Source: UBA7985 sp965658725 (GTDB lineage Bacteria > Pseudomonadota > Alphaproteobacteria > UBA7985). From it: a stretch of DNA of 64,000 bases. Shown one piece after another: positions 47,009 to 56,007 of the stretch. Position numbers and translations under genes: made by a program. The DNA lies in the NCBI GenBank assembly GCA_965658725.1, contig CBFHUI010000001.1, positions 1 to 64,000 on the forward strand, read 5' to 3'. The notes under the pieces are model-generated. The model was not told the DNA's origin. It did no database searches and worked only from the letters and a program-made list of their open reading frames with translations. Position 1 is the stretch's first letter. Each line of letters starts with the position of its first letter.

Positions 47009-48370
47009 ATGACCTTTGAACACCCTCTGAACATCGTCATCCTTGCCGCTGGCAAAGGCACGCGGATGAAGTCTGCGACCCCGAAAGTCCTGCATGCCGC
47101 TGCCGGTCAGTCACTGGTGGAGTGGGTGTTGGCAGCGGCAGAGGCGCTGTCGCCCGCGCACCTGCATTTGGTGATTGGACCAGAATCGGAGGCGATGCTC
47201 GATACCCTGCCTTGGGCCAGCCGTCACAGCGTCACCGTCCAGCGCGAGCGCAAAGGCACGGGCCACGCGGTCATACAGGCGGAGGCTACGCTGTCTGGCG
47301 CGCCGGGCTACACGCTGGTGCTCTACGCAGACACGCCACTGGTCACCGCTGACGCGCTCTCGCAATTCGTCGTCGGCGCCATGGCAGATCGCGCTGACGT
47401 GGCGCTGAGCGTGTTCGAGGCCCACAATCCCGGCGGCTATGGCCGCGTTCTGCTGGACGAAGAAGGCCGCCCGGAGCAGATCGTCGAGGCCAAGGACGCA
47501 ACGCCTGAGCAATTGGCCGTCACCCTGTGCAATGGCGGCCTGATGCTCGCGCGCAATGACGTGCTCTTTAACCTGTTGGCCCTCACCACAGACAAAAATG
47601 CGTCAGGCGAGTTCTACATCACAGATATTGTTGGCCTTGCGCGGACCCGTGGGCTTCGCACGTCAGCGACCCTGTTTGACCCCAACCTTCTGGCCGGAGT
47701 GAACAGCCGCGCAGAGCTTGCGGCAGTGGAAGCCGTTCTACAGAGCCGCTTGCGGGGGGAGATGATGGCACAGGGCGTGACCATGATCGCTCCAGACACG
47801 GTCACACTTTGCCACGACACCGTTGTCGGCGCGGATACGGTGATCGAACCCAACGTTTTCTTTGGCCCCGGCGTGACGGTTGGCCAAGGGTGCCGCCTGC
47901 GGGCGGGCTCCTACTTCGAAGGCGCGACGATTGGCGACGACGCCATCATTGGGCCCATGGCCCGCCTGCGCGAAGGCACGGTGCTGAGCGATACGGTCAA
48001 AGTCGGCAACTTCGTTGAAATCAAAAAGGCGCATCTGGCCAAGGGCGCAAAGGCCCCGCACCTGACGTACGTGGGTGATGCGGAGGTGGGCGAGAAAGCC
48101 AACCTCGGGGCTGGGACGATTACCTGCAACTACGACGGCGTAAACAAGCACCGGACCGTGATCGGCAAAGGGGCCTTTATCGGCTCAAACGCTGCGCTGG
48201 TTGCCCCGGTTACTATCGGTGACGGCGCGCTGGTGGGCGCAGGTTCGACCATCACTGAAGACGTTCCCGCCGATGCCATCGTCACAACGCGCGGGACGCG
48301 CAAGGTCAAGGAAAGCGCGGCCCAGCGCTACCGCGACCGCCTGCTCGCCATCAAAGCCCGCAAGGGCTGA
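47009..48370 (+). CDS. glmU: Bifunctional GlmU: glucosamine-1-phosphate acetyltransferase / GlcNAc-1-P uridyltransferase
   Basis: GlmU acetylates glucosamine-1-P and uridylates the product to UDP-GlcNAc, the shared precursor for MurG, the Mur pathway and LpxC. The 453 aa protein has the N-terminal nucleotidyltransferase loop ILAAGKGTRMKSATPKVLH, YADTPLVT, and GEFYITDIVGLA, and a C-terminal left-handed beta helix with repeated hexapeptides (VIEPNVFFGPGVTVG onwards) and the acetyltransferase segment NLGAGTITCNYDGVNKH. It sits 59 bp before glmS, the previous enzyme of the pathway but one, so a UDP-GlcNAc operon is likely. Confidence 0.97.
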   Translation: MTFEHPLNIVILAAGKGTRMKSATPKVLHAAAGQSLVEWVLAAAEALSPAHLHLVIGPESEAMLDTLPWASRHSVTVQRERKGTGHAVIQAEATLSGAPGYTLVLYADTPLVTADALSQFVVGAMADRADVALSVFEAHNPGGYGRVLLDEEGRPEQIVEAKDATPEQLAVTLCNGGLMLARNDVLFNLLALTTDKNASGEFYITDIVGLARTRGLRTSATLFDPNLLAGVNSRAELAAVEAVLQSRLRGEMMAQGVTMIAPDTVTLCHDTVVGADTVIEPNVFFGPGVTVGQGCRLRAGSYFEGATIGDDAIIGPMARLREGTVLSDTVKVGNFVEIKKAHLAKGAKAPHLTYVGDAEVGEKANLGAGTITCNYDGVNKHRTVIGKGAFIGSNAALVAPVTIGDGALVGAGSTITEDVPADAIVTTRGTRKVKESAAQRYRDRLLAIKARKG

Positions 48371-48429
48371 CCCGCTGAACTGAAGCCACCACCAACGCCT
48401 CTCCCAATAGCAACCAAGGACAGAGTCTC

Positions 48430-50253
48430 ATGTGCGGTATCATCGGAATTCTGGGAAGCGACGGCGTTGCAGAAGACCTTGTGGACGGCCTCAAGCGGCT
48501 CGAATACCGGGGCTATGACAGTGCCGGGATCGCCACTCTGGTCGGTGAGAGCATCGAACGGCGTCGGGCTGAAGGCAAGCTGAAGAACCTCGCCGCTGCC
48601 GTTCGAACCACCCCCATCAGCGGTCGCACCGGCATCGGTCATACCCGCTGGGCCACCCATGGCGTGCCGAACGTTACCAACGCGCACCCTCACTCGGACG
48701 GCCAAGTGGCCATCGTCCATAACGGGATCATCGAGAACTTCGACGCCCTTCGGGAAGAGCTCCGTGGCAGGGGGGTTGAGTTCTCCTCTGACACTGACAC
48801 AGAAACCATCGTCCACCTGATCTCCGCCGCCATGAGCGATGGGCTGGAGCCGGTTGCAGCCGTGCAATCGGTGATCGGGCGACTGCAGGGTGCGTTCGCG
48901 CTGGCCATCGTCTTTGCCGGGCATGACGACCTGATGATCGGCGCGCGCAAGGGCTCTCCGCTGGCGATCGGTTATGGTAACGGGGAGATGTATCTGGGAT
49001 CCGACGCCATCGCGCTCGCGCCGCTGACCTCTACGCTGAGCTACATCGAAGACGGCGATTGGTGCGTTTTGACCCGCGCCGGTGCGACAGTCTACGACGC
49101 CAGCAATCAGGAAGTTCAGCGCCCCATCGTGAAAAGCCAGTTGACCGGCGCTCTGATCGGCAAGGGCAACTATCACCACTTCATGCAGAAGGAAATCCAC
49201 GAGCAACCAACGGTCGTGGGCGATACCCTTCACGCGCATTTCAACGCCGTGGAAAAGCGCATTCACTTCCCCCAGCTCGACATCGATTTCAAGGCGCTCG
49301 AGCGACTGACGATTACCGCCTGCGGTACAGCCTTTTTTGCCGGGTTCACCGCGAAATACTGGATGGAGTCGCTCGCCCGCATCCCGGTCGAGCTGGATAT
49401 CGCCTCTGAATTCCGGTACCGCGAAGCGCCCATGCCCAAGAACGGCGCGACCATTGTGCTGTCGCAGTCGGGGGAGACGATCGACACGCTCGAAGCCCTC
49501 CGCTACTCGCAGAGTCAGGACACCCCCGTCCTCGCCATCGTCAACGTCGCAGAGAGCGCGATTGCGCGCGAGTCAGAAGCGGTGCTGCAGACCCTTGCCG
49601 GTCCAGAAATCGGCGTGGCTTCGACCAAGGCATTTACGACGCAGCTCACCGTGCTCGCGGGACTGGCGCTCTGGGCTGGGCGGCAACGCGGCACTATTGA
49701 TGCGGCGACCGAGGCCCGGCTGGGTCAGGCGCTGGTTCAGGTGCCCGCATTGATGGCCGACGTTCTCAACCACGACGACAAGATCAAAGAAATCGCCGCA
49801 ACCATCGCTGAAGCCCGCGACGTGCTCTACCTTGGTCGTGGGTCTATGTTCCCCTTGGCTATGGAAGGCGCGCTGAAGCTCAAGGAAATCTCCTACATCC
49901 ATGCTGAAGGCTATGCTGCCGGAGAGATGAAGCATGGCCCGATCGCACTGATCGACGACGACGTCCCGGTTGTGGTTTGTGCGCCCTCGGGGCCGCTGCT
50001 GGAAAAGACCGCATCGAACGTGGAACAGGTTGCTGCCCGCGGCGGGCGTTTGATCCTGATCACCGACCAGATCGGCGCGGACCGCCTGGGCGGGGTGGCG
50101 GAAGACGTCATCGTCATGCCCACGGTAGACACCTTCGTCGCACCCCTGCTCTACGCCCTGCCCATACAGCTGCTCGCCTACCACACAGCGGTTCACAAGG
50201 GCACGGATGTGGATCAACCGCGCAACCTCGCCAAATCAGTCACCGTGGAATAG
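48430..50253 (+). CDS. glmS: Glucosamine--fructose-6-phosphate aminotransferase (isomerizing) GlmS
   Basis: GlmS makes glucosamine-6-P from fructose-6-P and glutamine. The 607 aa protein starts MCGIIGILG with Cys2 as the glutaminase nucleophile, then RRAEGKL, HTRWATHG, HNGIIENFD, SDTDTETIVH, a SIS isomerase pair (ACGTAFFAGFTAKYW, LSQSGETIDTLEAL, VASTKAFTTQLT) and the C-terminal PRNLAKSVTVE. All family motifs are intact. No glmS ribozyme is visible in the 59-nt gap after glmU. Confidence 0.97.
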   Translation: MCGIIGILGSDGVAEDLVDGLKRLEYRGYDSAGIATLVGESIERRRAEGKLKNLAAAVRTTPISGRTGIGHTRWATHGVPNVTNAHPHSDGQVAIVHNGIIENFDALREELRGRGVEFSSDTDTETIVHLISAAMSDGLEPVAAVQSVIGRLQGAFALAIVFAGHDDLMIGARKGSPLAIGYGNGEMYLGSDAIALAPLTSTLSYIEDGDWCVLTRAGATVYDASNQEVQRPIVKSQLTGALIGKGNYHHFMQKEIHEQPTVVGDTLHAHFNAVEKRIHFPQLDIDFKALERLTITACGTAFFAGFTAKYWMESLARIPVELDIASEFRYREAPMPKNGATIVLSQSGETIDTLEALRYSQSQDTPVLAIVNVAESAIARESEAVLQTLAGPEIGVASTKAFTTQLTVLAGLALWAGRQRGTIDAATEARLGQALVQVPALMADVLNHDDKIKEIAATIAEARDVLYLGRGSMFPLAMEGALKLKEISYIHAEGYAAGEMKHGPIALIDDDVPVVVCAPSGPLLEKTASNVEQVAARGGRLILITDQIGADRLGGVAEDVIVMPTVDTFVAPLLYALPIQLLAYHTAVHKGTDVDQPRNLAKSVTVE

Positions 50254-50277
50254 AGCCCCAGCCCCTCTCCGCGCCCC

Positions 50278-50302
50278 TACCCCTTCTTTCTGGGAGGGGG
50301 TA
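50278..50302 (+). other. Hairpin between glmS and the Sua5-type gene
   Basis: TACCCC...GGGGTA arms (50278-50287 and 50293-50302) form about 10 pairs, two of them G-U, around a 5-nt loop. The following bases are AAAAG, not a T tract, so it is not a clear terminator on the plus strand. It may be a processing or stabilising structure or a small dispersed repeat. Confidence 0.25.
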
Positions 50303-50342
50303 AAAGCCTAGTCCTGCCGTTCATTCAACGAGGATTCTGGCC

Positions 50343-51296
50343 GTGCTGCTGCCCGAAAGCCCGGAAAGCTTTGCCCAAGCCGCCGCTCTGCTCCAGCAGG
50401 GGCGACAGGTGGCGTTTGCCACCGAGACCGTCTACGGCCTGGGCGCAGATGCGACGCAGGGCGAAGCGGTGGCGGGCATTTATGCCATCAAGGGACGGCC
50501 CAACTTCAACCCACTCATCGCTCATTTCGCCAGCGCCGAAGCCGCGTTTGCGGTAGTGCAGGCAAATGACCGGGCCAAGCGGTTGGCAGAGGCGTTTTGG
50601 CCCGGCCCACTCACGCTGGTCCTACCCCGCGCTGACACTTGCCCAATCTCCCACCTCGCGAGCGCGGGGCTGAGCACGCAAGCGGTGCGGGTGCCGCAGG
50701 TGTCTGCGGGCTTGCGTGGCGTGCTGAGCGGCTTCACCGGCGGCATCGTTGCGCCCAGCGCCAACCCCTCAGCCCGACTCTCACCCACAACAGCCCAGCA
50801 CGTCCTAGACGGCCTTGGCGAACGAGTGCCACTGGTGCTCGACGGTGGGCCTTGCACGGCTGGCGTGGAAAGTGCCGTTGTCGATCTCAGCGGTGAGATG
50901 CCCAAGCTGCTCCGCCATGGCGCACTCTCGAAGGCCGACATTGAAGCCGTGCTGGGCGAGCCATTGATGCTAGATGTGGACCCGGCGGTCAAAACATCGC
51001 CGGGGCAGATGGAAGTCCACTACGCCCCGAGCAAAGCACTGATCCTCGACGCCCGCTCTGCTGCGCCGGATGAGGCGGCGCTGGTTCTCAACGACGCCAG
51101 CGGATTTGAAGACGCCTGCACGCTGGAACGGCTGAGCCCCAACGGCTCGGATGTCGAGGCCGCTGCCAACCTGTTCGCCGCGCTGCACCGACTTGACGCC
51201 AGTTCGGCGCGGTCTATCGTGGTCGCGAAACTGCCTGAACACGGGCTGTGGGCGGCGATCAACGACCGCCTTAACCGTGCTGCTCGCAGGCAATGA
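50343..51296 (+). CDS. L-threonylcarbamoyladenylate synthase (Sua5 type)
   Basis: This enzyme makes threonylcarbamoyl-AMP for the t6A modification of ANN-decoding tRNAs. The 317 aa protein has an N-terminal YrdC domain (about 10-200) with FATETVYGLGADA, IYAIKGRPNFNPLI, FWPGPLTLVL and APSANPSARLSPTTA, and a C-terminal Sua5 domain (from about 215, after the SPGQMEVHYAP linker), which separates it from short TsaC. The start is a GTG. The next gene begins 7 nt after its stop. Confidence 0.92.
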   Translation: MLLPESPESFAQAAALLQQGRQVAFATETVYGLGADATQGEAVAGIYAIKGRPNFNPLIAHFASAEAAFAVVQANDRAKRLAEAFWPGPLTLVLPRADTCPISHLASAGLSTQAVRVPQVSAGLRGVLSGFTGGIVAPSANPSARLSPTTAQHVLDGLGERVPLVLDGGPCTAGVESAVVDLSGEMPKLLRHGALSKADIEAVLGEPLMLDVDPAVKTSPGQMEVHYAPSKALILDARSAAPDEAALVLNDASGFEDACTLERLSPNGSDVEAAANLFAALHRLDASSARSIVVAKLPEHGLWAAINDRLNRAARRQ

Positions 51297-51303
51297 GGCG
51301 CAC

Positions 51304-52731
51304 GTGACAAACGATCCCTTTCTGTCCCATCTTGAAGCCGTCGTCGGCCTCTCTGGCTTGATTACTGACGCTGAACGGCTTGCGCCCTACACCCGCGAGT
51401 GGCGCGGAAAGTACCTGAGTGGCGCCCTCGCCGCAGTGCGACCCGCAAGCACAGAAGAAGTCTCCGCCGTCGTCCGTCTGTGCGGGGAACACGGCGTTGC
51501 CATCACACCCCAAGGCGGCAATACGGGGCTGGTCGGCGGCTCCGTCCCCGTGGACCCCAAGCGTGAAATCGTGCTCTCCCTGGACCGCATGGCTCAGGTC
51601 GAGGATGTCGATGCCGCCGGCAACACGATGCTGGTGCAAGCCGGCTGTATCCTCGCCGACGCCCAAGCCGCAGCAGAGACGGTAGACCGATTGTTTCCGC
51701 TGTCACTGGGCGCGGAAGGCACCTGCCGGATTGGCGGAAACCTGTCCACGAACGCAGGCGGCATTAACGTCATTCGCTACGGCAACATGCGTGATCTTGT
51801 GCTTGGACTGGAAGTGGTGCTCGCCGATGGGCGTGTTTGGAACGGCCTGAATCGCTTGCGGAAGGACAACACCGGTTACGACCTCAAACATCTGTTCATG
51901 GGCGCAGAAGGGACCTTGGGGATTATCACCCGCGCAGTGCTCAAGCTCTTTCCCCGGCCCAAGGAGCGGGTGACCGCGTGGCTTGCCTGTGAGACGCCGA
52001 GCCAGTGTCTTGAAGCGCTGAATCGCCTCCGTGCCCGGCTTGGTGACGCGGTGCTGGCAGGGGAGATTATTCCCGCCATCGCGGTGGATCAGTGCCTCGC
52101 CCAAATCCCCGACACCCGCCCCCCTCTAACCCCTTCCCCGCCTTGGTCGCTACTGGTCGAAGTCGGCGTTTTCGATGAAGCGGACGCGGTGCGAGCGACA
52201 GTCGATCAGGTGCTCGAAGGCGCGTTGGAAGACGGTGTGCTCTACGACGGAACCGTCGCGCAAAGCCTCGACCAAGCTGCCGCCTTCTGGAAAATCCGCG
52301 AAGGCCTGCCAGAGGCCGAGGTCAAAACCGGCCCATCGATCAAGCACGATGTTTCCGTGCCAGTGAATGCCGTGCCTGAGTTGATCGAGCGCGGTTCTGC
52401 GCTTTTGGTCGAACTCTACCCCGGCGCGCGCCCCGTGCCGTTTGGCCACTTGGGCGACGGTAATCTGCATTTCAACTTGTGCGCCCCGTCCGAAGCCATC
52501 GGCGACACGGCGGCCGAAGCAGCATTTCTGGCCGCGTGGGACCGGATCAACCAGCGCTTTCACGATCTCGTCGCGGAGCTGGGCGGGTCTATTTCCGCAG
52601 AGCACGGTATCGGTCGGCTGAAGAAAGACGAGCTGGCGCGCACAGCTGACCCAGTGGGGCTGGACCTCATGCGGACGTTGAAAGACGCGCTGGACCCGGA
52701 CGGCCTGCTGAATCCTGGCAAGATCCTCTAG
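51304..52731 (+). CDS. FAD-linked 2-hydroxyacid dehydrogenase (GlcD / D-2-hydroxyglutarate dehydrogenase-like)
   Basis: The 475 aa flavoprotein belongs to the VAO/GlcD family, which oxidises D-2-hydroxy acids. The FAD domain shows TPQGGNTGLVGGSVP, GTCRIGGNLSTNAGGINVIRYG and LFMGAEGTLGIITRAVLK; the C-terminal FAD-oxidase domain has FGHLGDGNLHFNL (metal or carboxylate-binding His residues) and SAEHGIGRLKK. The open frame starts inside the Sua5-type gene; GTG 51304, with GAGG upstream, is the sensible start. D-2-hydroxyglutarate is the likeliest substrate from the sequence pattern, but D-lactate or glycolate cannot be excluded. It is convergent with the M23 gene, 7 nt apart. Confidence 0.87.
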   Translation: MTNDPFLSHLEAVVGLSGLITDAERLAPYTREWRGKYLSGALAAVRPASTEEVSAVVRLCGEHGVAITPQGGNTGLVGGSVPVDPKREIVLSLDRMAQVEDVDAAGNTMLVQAGCILADAQAAAETVDRLFPLSLGAEGTCRIGGNLSTNAGGINVIRYGNMRDLVLGLEVVLADGRVWNGLNRLRKDNTGYDLKHLFMGAEGTLGIITRAVLKLFPRPKERVTAWLACETPSQCLEALNRLRARLGDAVLAGEIIPAIAVDQCLAQIPDTRPPLTPSPPWSLLVEVGVFDEADAVRATVDQVLEGALEDGVLYDGTVAQSLDQAAAFWKIREGLPEAEVKTGPSIKHDVSVPVNAVPELIERGSALLVELYPGARPVPFGHLGDGNLHFNLCAPSEAIGDTAAEAAFLAAWDRINQRFHDLVAELGGSISAEHGIGRLKKDELARTADPVGLDLMRTLKDALDPDGLLNPGKIL

Positions 52732-52738
52732 CCGGTTC

Positions 52739-53455
52739 CTATTCTTCCTTTACCGCATCCTTGATCCGGCGGATCAGGGTCAGAGGATCCATAGCGTTGC
52801 TGTCGTTGCGTGCCTTGTGCGACTTCGACGGCCCGGTGAGGTGCACAGAGTAGTGAAGGTGAGTTCGGCTGCCCCAATCCACCAAGCGACCGACACTGTA
52901 CCCCGCCTTGATTTCATCGCCCTTCTTGAGCGTTGGATGCGGTTGGATATGCCAAAAGGTGTGTTGCCGCTCGCCATCGGTGAGGACCAAACCGCTGTCG
53001 GTGCCGCTGTTCTTCACGTAGATCACTTCACCAGTCACCGGGGTATAGATCACCGTCCCAACGTCGGCAGCAATGTCGATGCCGGAGTGGAAGTCTCGCT
53101 TGTTGTTCAGCCGCCGCCAGCCAAAATCGGAAGTGAAAATCGCATCTTCATAGGGCGCGATCAGCGGCAGTTCTCGGCTCCACGGCTGCTGATCGAAGTC
53201 CTTTGGCACCGAAGAGGGTCGCTTCCGCGGGTTGAAGGAGGCATTGGAGTCCATCGCCTGCTCGCGCCACTCAAGCTGCATGGCCAAAGACGCCGAAATG
53301 GCCTCGCGGTCCCCGGTCACGAGATCCTTGAGACTGGATGTCGTCTTGATCAGACCGTCCGATCCAAAGCCATCAATCGAGCCGCAGCCTGAGAGACTGA
53401 CGGACACGACGATGGTCGCCGCAAGACCTGAAATAAATCGAAAACCGAATGGCAT
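52739..53455 (-). CDS. M23-family metallopeptidase lipoprotein
   Basis: This 238 aa protein has a lipoprotein signal ending in LSGC (Cys about 24), a helical linker and a C-terminal LytM/M23 domain (about 105-225). Zinc ligands are present: His and Asp in FHSGIDIAAD (HxxxD), and the HLH motif in RTHLHYSVHL, with a second His in HTFWHIQ. So it is probably an active peptidoglycan endopeptidase of the periplasm or outer membrane rather than an EnvC/NlpD-type degenerate activator. ATG 53455 is used; an in-frame GTG at 53467 adds four residues, and neither has a strong ribosome-binding site. Confidence 0.85.
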   Translation of the reverse strand: MPFGFRFISGLAATIVVSVSLSGCGSIDGFGSDGLIKTTSSLKDLVTGDREAISASLAMQLEWREQAMDSNASFNPRKRPSSVPKDFDQQPWSRELPLIAPYEDAIFTSDFGWRRLNNKRDFHSGIDIAADVGTVIYTPVTGEVIYVKNSGTDSGLVLTDGERQHTFWHIQPHPTLKKGDEIKAGYSVGRLVDWGSRTHLHYSVHLTGPSKSHKARNDSNAMDPLTLIRRIKDAVKEE

Positions 53456-53564
53456 AGTGGGGAGCACTCGCGATATGCACTTCTTAGGAATATTCCATAC
53501 CAGCCAGCAACCAGAGTGCCACCTGTAATCTGCACTGTGCTTATGCGCGTTTCAGCATGACTGC

Positions 53565-54635
53565 TCAGTCAAGCGTGTCCACATCGCTATATTGTGCCTG
53601 AACTTCGAGGTATTGCTGGAGTCCCCGGTGCTGCGGTGCAACCAGACCGGAGCGGAGAGCCGCCTCCTGATCGAGCAATCCTAATGCAGGGTGCATAGAC
53701 TTGAAGAAATCAAAGTCAGAATAGGCCGCTTGCAGCAGTTCGATCACCCGCCCGTGCGGCACGTCCTCTCGTGTGACAAGGGTCACTGCCAACCCGATTG
53801 TCTCGACAGGACCGCTCAGACGATAGGCCTCAGGTGGGACAACGATGGACTCAAAAAATGGGTTTGAGTCGACCAGTACCTCGATCCCGTCACTGGCCAG
53901 CGGCACCATCCGCGCGCCGCATTCCCAGATTGCGATCTCAGCCGATGCAGATGGCATCACCGAGGGGAAAATCACGGCGTCGAGGTCGTTGCTGCACAGC
54001 CCGTCGATCTGTTTGGCAATAGACCCTTCTTCGATGTAGCCCATCTGGGAGATCCCAACCTCTGAGGCAAACAGAGCGGCTTGAGCAAGCGTCCGCTGAG
54101 AGCTACCGGCCGCGCCCAAGCCAACGCGAGCATTGGACAGGTCGCGCAGAGACTGCGCCGTTGTCCCGGAACTGAACAGGACGTGCAAGGGAAGGACGCC
54201 AAACGAGAACACTGACCGCAGGTCTTCAATCGCGTCTTCGCCCGTGTAGTCGGCTTCTCCGTTATAGGCAAAGTACTGGCGATCAGACTGCACCACGGCA
54301 AAGTCCACAAAGCGGTCGGCCATGAGCGCGAGGTTTTCCGCTGAGCCTGTTGTTGCACGAACCAGACACGTCGGCGCATCCGGGTCTGCCTGCACGTTGT
54401 AGACCGTGCACAGCGCGCCGGCCATGGCGAAGCCCAGCCCGCTCGCCGGACCTGCAGAGACCACAAAAGCATTGCCGCCCGCACCGGGGCTTAGCGCGGG
54501 CGCGAGAGTGAGCGACGGTTGGCCAGAAAGGCTGTTTGCCGGCTCTTCATCGTTCAGCTGCGCACCCGCGGTCGGCATCAGTGCCGCGCTCAACATCATT
54601 AGAAACAGCAAGCCCAGGCTGCGCGCTGCGTTCAT
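53565..54635 (-). CDS. TAXI-family TRAP transporter solute-binding protein
   Basis: The 356 aa periplasmic protein has a Sec signal peptide (LGLLFLMMLSAALMPTAGA) and a TAXI-type solute receptor domain: TGSAENLALMADRFVDFAVVQSD, VFSFGVLPLHVLFSSG, LSNARVGLGAAGSSQRTLA and the conserved C-terminal region. TAXI receptors normally deliver a substrate to a fused DctQM permease. No TRAP permease gene is in the window, so this is an orphan receptor here. ATG 54635, behind GGAG, is preferred to the frame start at 54698. The ligand is unknown. Confidence 0.82.
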   Translation of the reverse strand: MNAARSLGLLFLMMLSAALMPTAGAQLNDEEPANSLSGQPSLTLAPALSPGAGGNAFVVSAGPASGLGFAMAGALCTVYNVQADPDAPTCLVRATTGSAENLALMADRFVDFAVVQSDRQYFAYNGEADYTGEDAIEDLRSVFSFGVLPLHVLFSSGTTAQSLRDLSNARVGLGAAGSSQRTLAQAALFASEVGISQMGYIEEGSIAKQIDGLCSNDLDAVIFPSVMPSASAEIAIWECGARMVPLASDGIEVLVDSNPFFESIVVPPEAYRLSGPVETIGLAVTLVTREDVPHGRVIELLQAAYSDFDFFKSMHPALGLLDQEAALRSGLVAPQHRGLQQYLEVQAQYSDVDTLD

Positions 54636-54681
54636 GGTCAACGACTCCAAAGATAACCCGAGTGTTATACGCCCAGACGGA

Positions 54682-55446
54682 CTAGAAAACCAAGCCACGA
54701 CCGTGGCGTTGGATCTCCTCCATTTCCGCGCTTACCGTGTCATCTTCAAGGCGAACGACGATACCGGGTGAGAGCGTGATGCCGGCCTTTGCTTCGCGCC
54801 GCCCCTGCACCACGACACGGTTGGCATCGCGCCCGCGTTTGGGCCAGACCGGGCAGACCCGGATCGCGCCAATGCGCGGGGATAGCAGGCCCAAAATCTC
54901 ATGCAAGCGGTCGGCCCGATGGATCACCGTAATATAGCCCCGCTCCCGCACCCAATAGAGCATCGCGTCGATCCATTCTGCCAAATCGACTTCGGACTCG
55001 CGCTTGGACTTGTCGGCATGCGCCAGACCGCTGACCCGACCCTTATCTTCGGGAATATAAGGCGGGTTGCTGATCACGTGGTCAAAGCTGCGCGCGGCGA
55101 GAACCCCGCCCTTGGCACGGACATCACCCCGCACGAACTCCACGCGGTCGGAAAGACCATTTCGACAGGCATTCTCCTCTGCGAGCGCATGGATCGCGGG
55201 CTGTACCTCCAGCCCGCACACACGGACATCGCTCACACGCCGCGCCAAACACAGGCCCGCTGTCCCGACCCCACAGCCAACGTCAAGAATTGTTTGCCCG
55301 GCCACCGCCGGTATTGCCGCGCCCAGCAAAACCGCATCCATACCGGCGCGATACCCGGCCTTTGGCTGCAATACAGTAAGAGCACCGCCGAGGAAACTGT
55401 CCTCGGTGATCTCGAAATCTGCGGTTGTTGGCCGGGTCAAATCCAT
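54682..55446 (-). CDS. tRNA1(Val)-type adenine N6-methyltransferase (TrmN6 family)
   Basis: The 254 aa protein is a class I SAM methyltransferase with TILDVGCGVGTAGLCLARRV (SAM loop), VCGLEVQPAI and the catalytic NPPY motif in VISNPPYIPEDKG, which marks N6-adenine or N5-glutamine methylation. The N-terminal ITEDSFLGGALTVLQP with YRAGMDAVLLGAA matches the TrmN6/YfiC pattern, which methylates A37 of tRNA-Val. The exact target is inference. It lies 46 nt upstream of the TAXI gene on the same strand. Confidence 0.8.
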   Translation of the reverse strand: MDLTRPTTADFEITEDSFLGGALTVLQPKAGYRAGMDAVLLGAAIPAVAGQTILDVGCGVGTAGLCLARRVSDVRVCGLEVQPAIHALAEENACRNGLSDRVEFVRGDVRAKGGVLAARSFDHVISNPPYIPEDKGRVSGLAHADKSKRESEVDLAEWIDAMLYWVRERGYITVIHRADRLHEILGLLSPRIGAIRVCPVWPKRGRDANRVVVQGRREAKAGITLSPGIVVRLEDDTVSAEMEEIQRHGRGLVF

Positions 55447-55537
55447 TGCTTTTCAGGGGCTTCGGTCGATGAACCCTGGAAAGCTAGCCCATTACGCTTC
55501 GAAATCGCGACTCAAAATGTTGTATTTCGGAGAAAAT

Positions 55538-55957
55538 TTAGACGTTTTTCCCAAAAACACCGGAATGGTCGATAAGACTATCACAAAGCGAATCGTCAGC
55601 GCGCACCTTGAGATGATTGTTGCCCAGTGCACGATCTACCAAAACGATAAAGGCATTCCAGCGAGTCTGCTCCATCTGATCTTCGTTGAGCTTGCCCAGC
55701 CCCAGCTTCACAGCCCGCTGCAAGGTCTTCTCGGTTTTGCGAAGAATGGCCTTCCGGTGGCTCGACTTGATGTCGCACTGGTCAACCATCTCGGTCTTGA
55801 TCAGGGTTCGCCAGACATCAAAGGAAATCGTCTGGCCCATCACTGTATGCGCAACAGTCCAAACCGGCTCGTCCGAAGGCGCTTCGGGGAACAGCCGCTG
55901 CTGCTCCTGACCAGCATTGGGGTCGAGGGCGGGGTCTGGGGTCAAATCTTCAGTCAT
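55538..55957 (-). CDS. Hypothetical protein, 139 aa
   Basis: I do not recognise this protein. The first 30 residues are acidic and proline-rich (EDLTPDPALDPNAGQEQQ), probably disordered; the rest is a compact mixed helical region with WTVAHTVMGQTISFDVWRTL, KSSHRKAILRKTEKTLQRAV and WNAFIVLVDRALG. There is no signal peptide, membrane segment or metal motif. Codon use resembles neighbours, so it is probably real. ATG 55957 is chosen over a GTG two codons upstream. It lies between the trmN6-like gene (91 nt) and msrA (50 nt), all on the same strand. Confidence 0.6.
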   Translation of the reverse strand: MTEDLTPDPALDPNAGQEQQRLFPEAPSDEPVWTVAHTVMGQTISFDVWRTLIKTEMVDQCDIKSSHRKAILRKTEKTLQRAVKLGLGKLNEDQMEQTRWNAFIVLVDRALGNNHLKVRADDSLCDSLIDHSGVFGKNV

Positions 55958-56007
55958 GGACACTCTGCTTTCAAAAGGCTCAGCACCTGAGCACGGTGCC
56001 CACAGCT

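Noticed and set aside
51151..51303. Upstream extension of the GlcD-like flavoprotein into the Sua5-type gene.
   Set aside because: The extension overlaps coding sequence in another frame, and GTG 51304 has a GAGG site and a family-like start.
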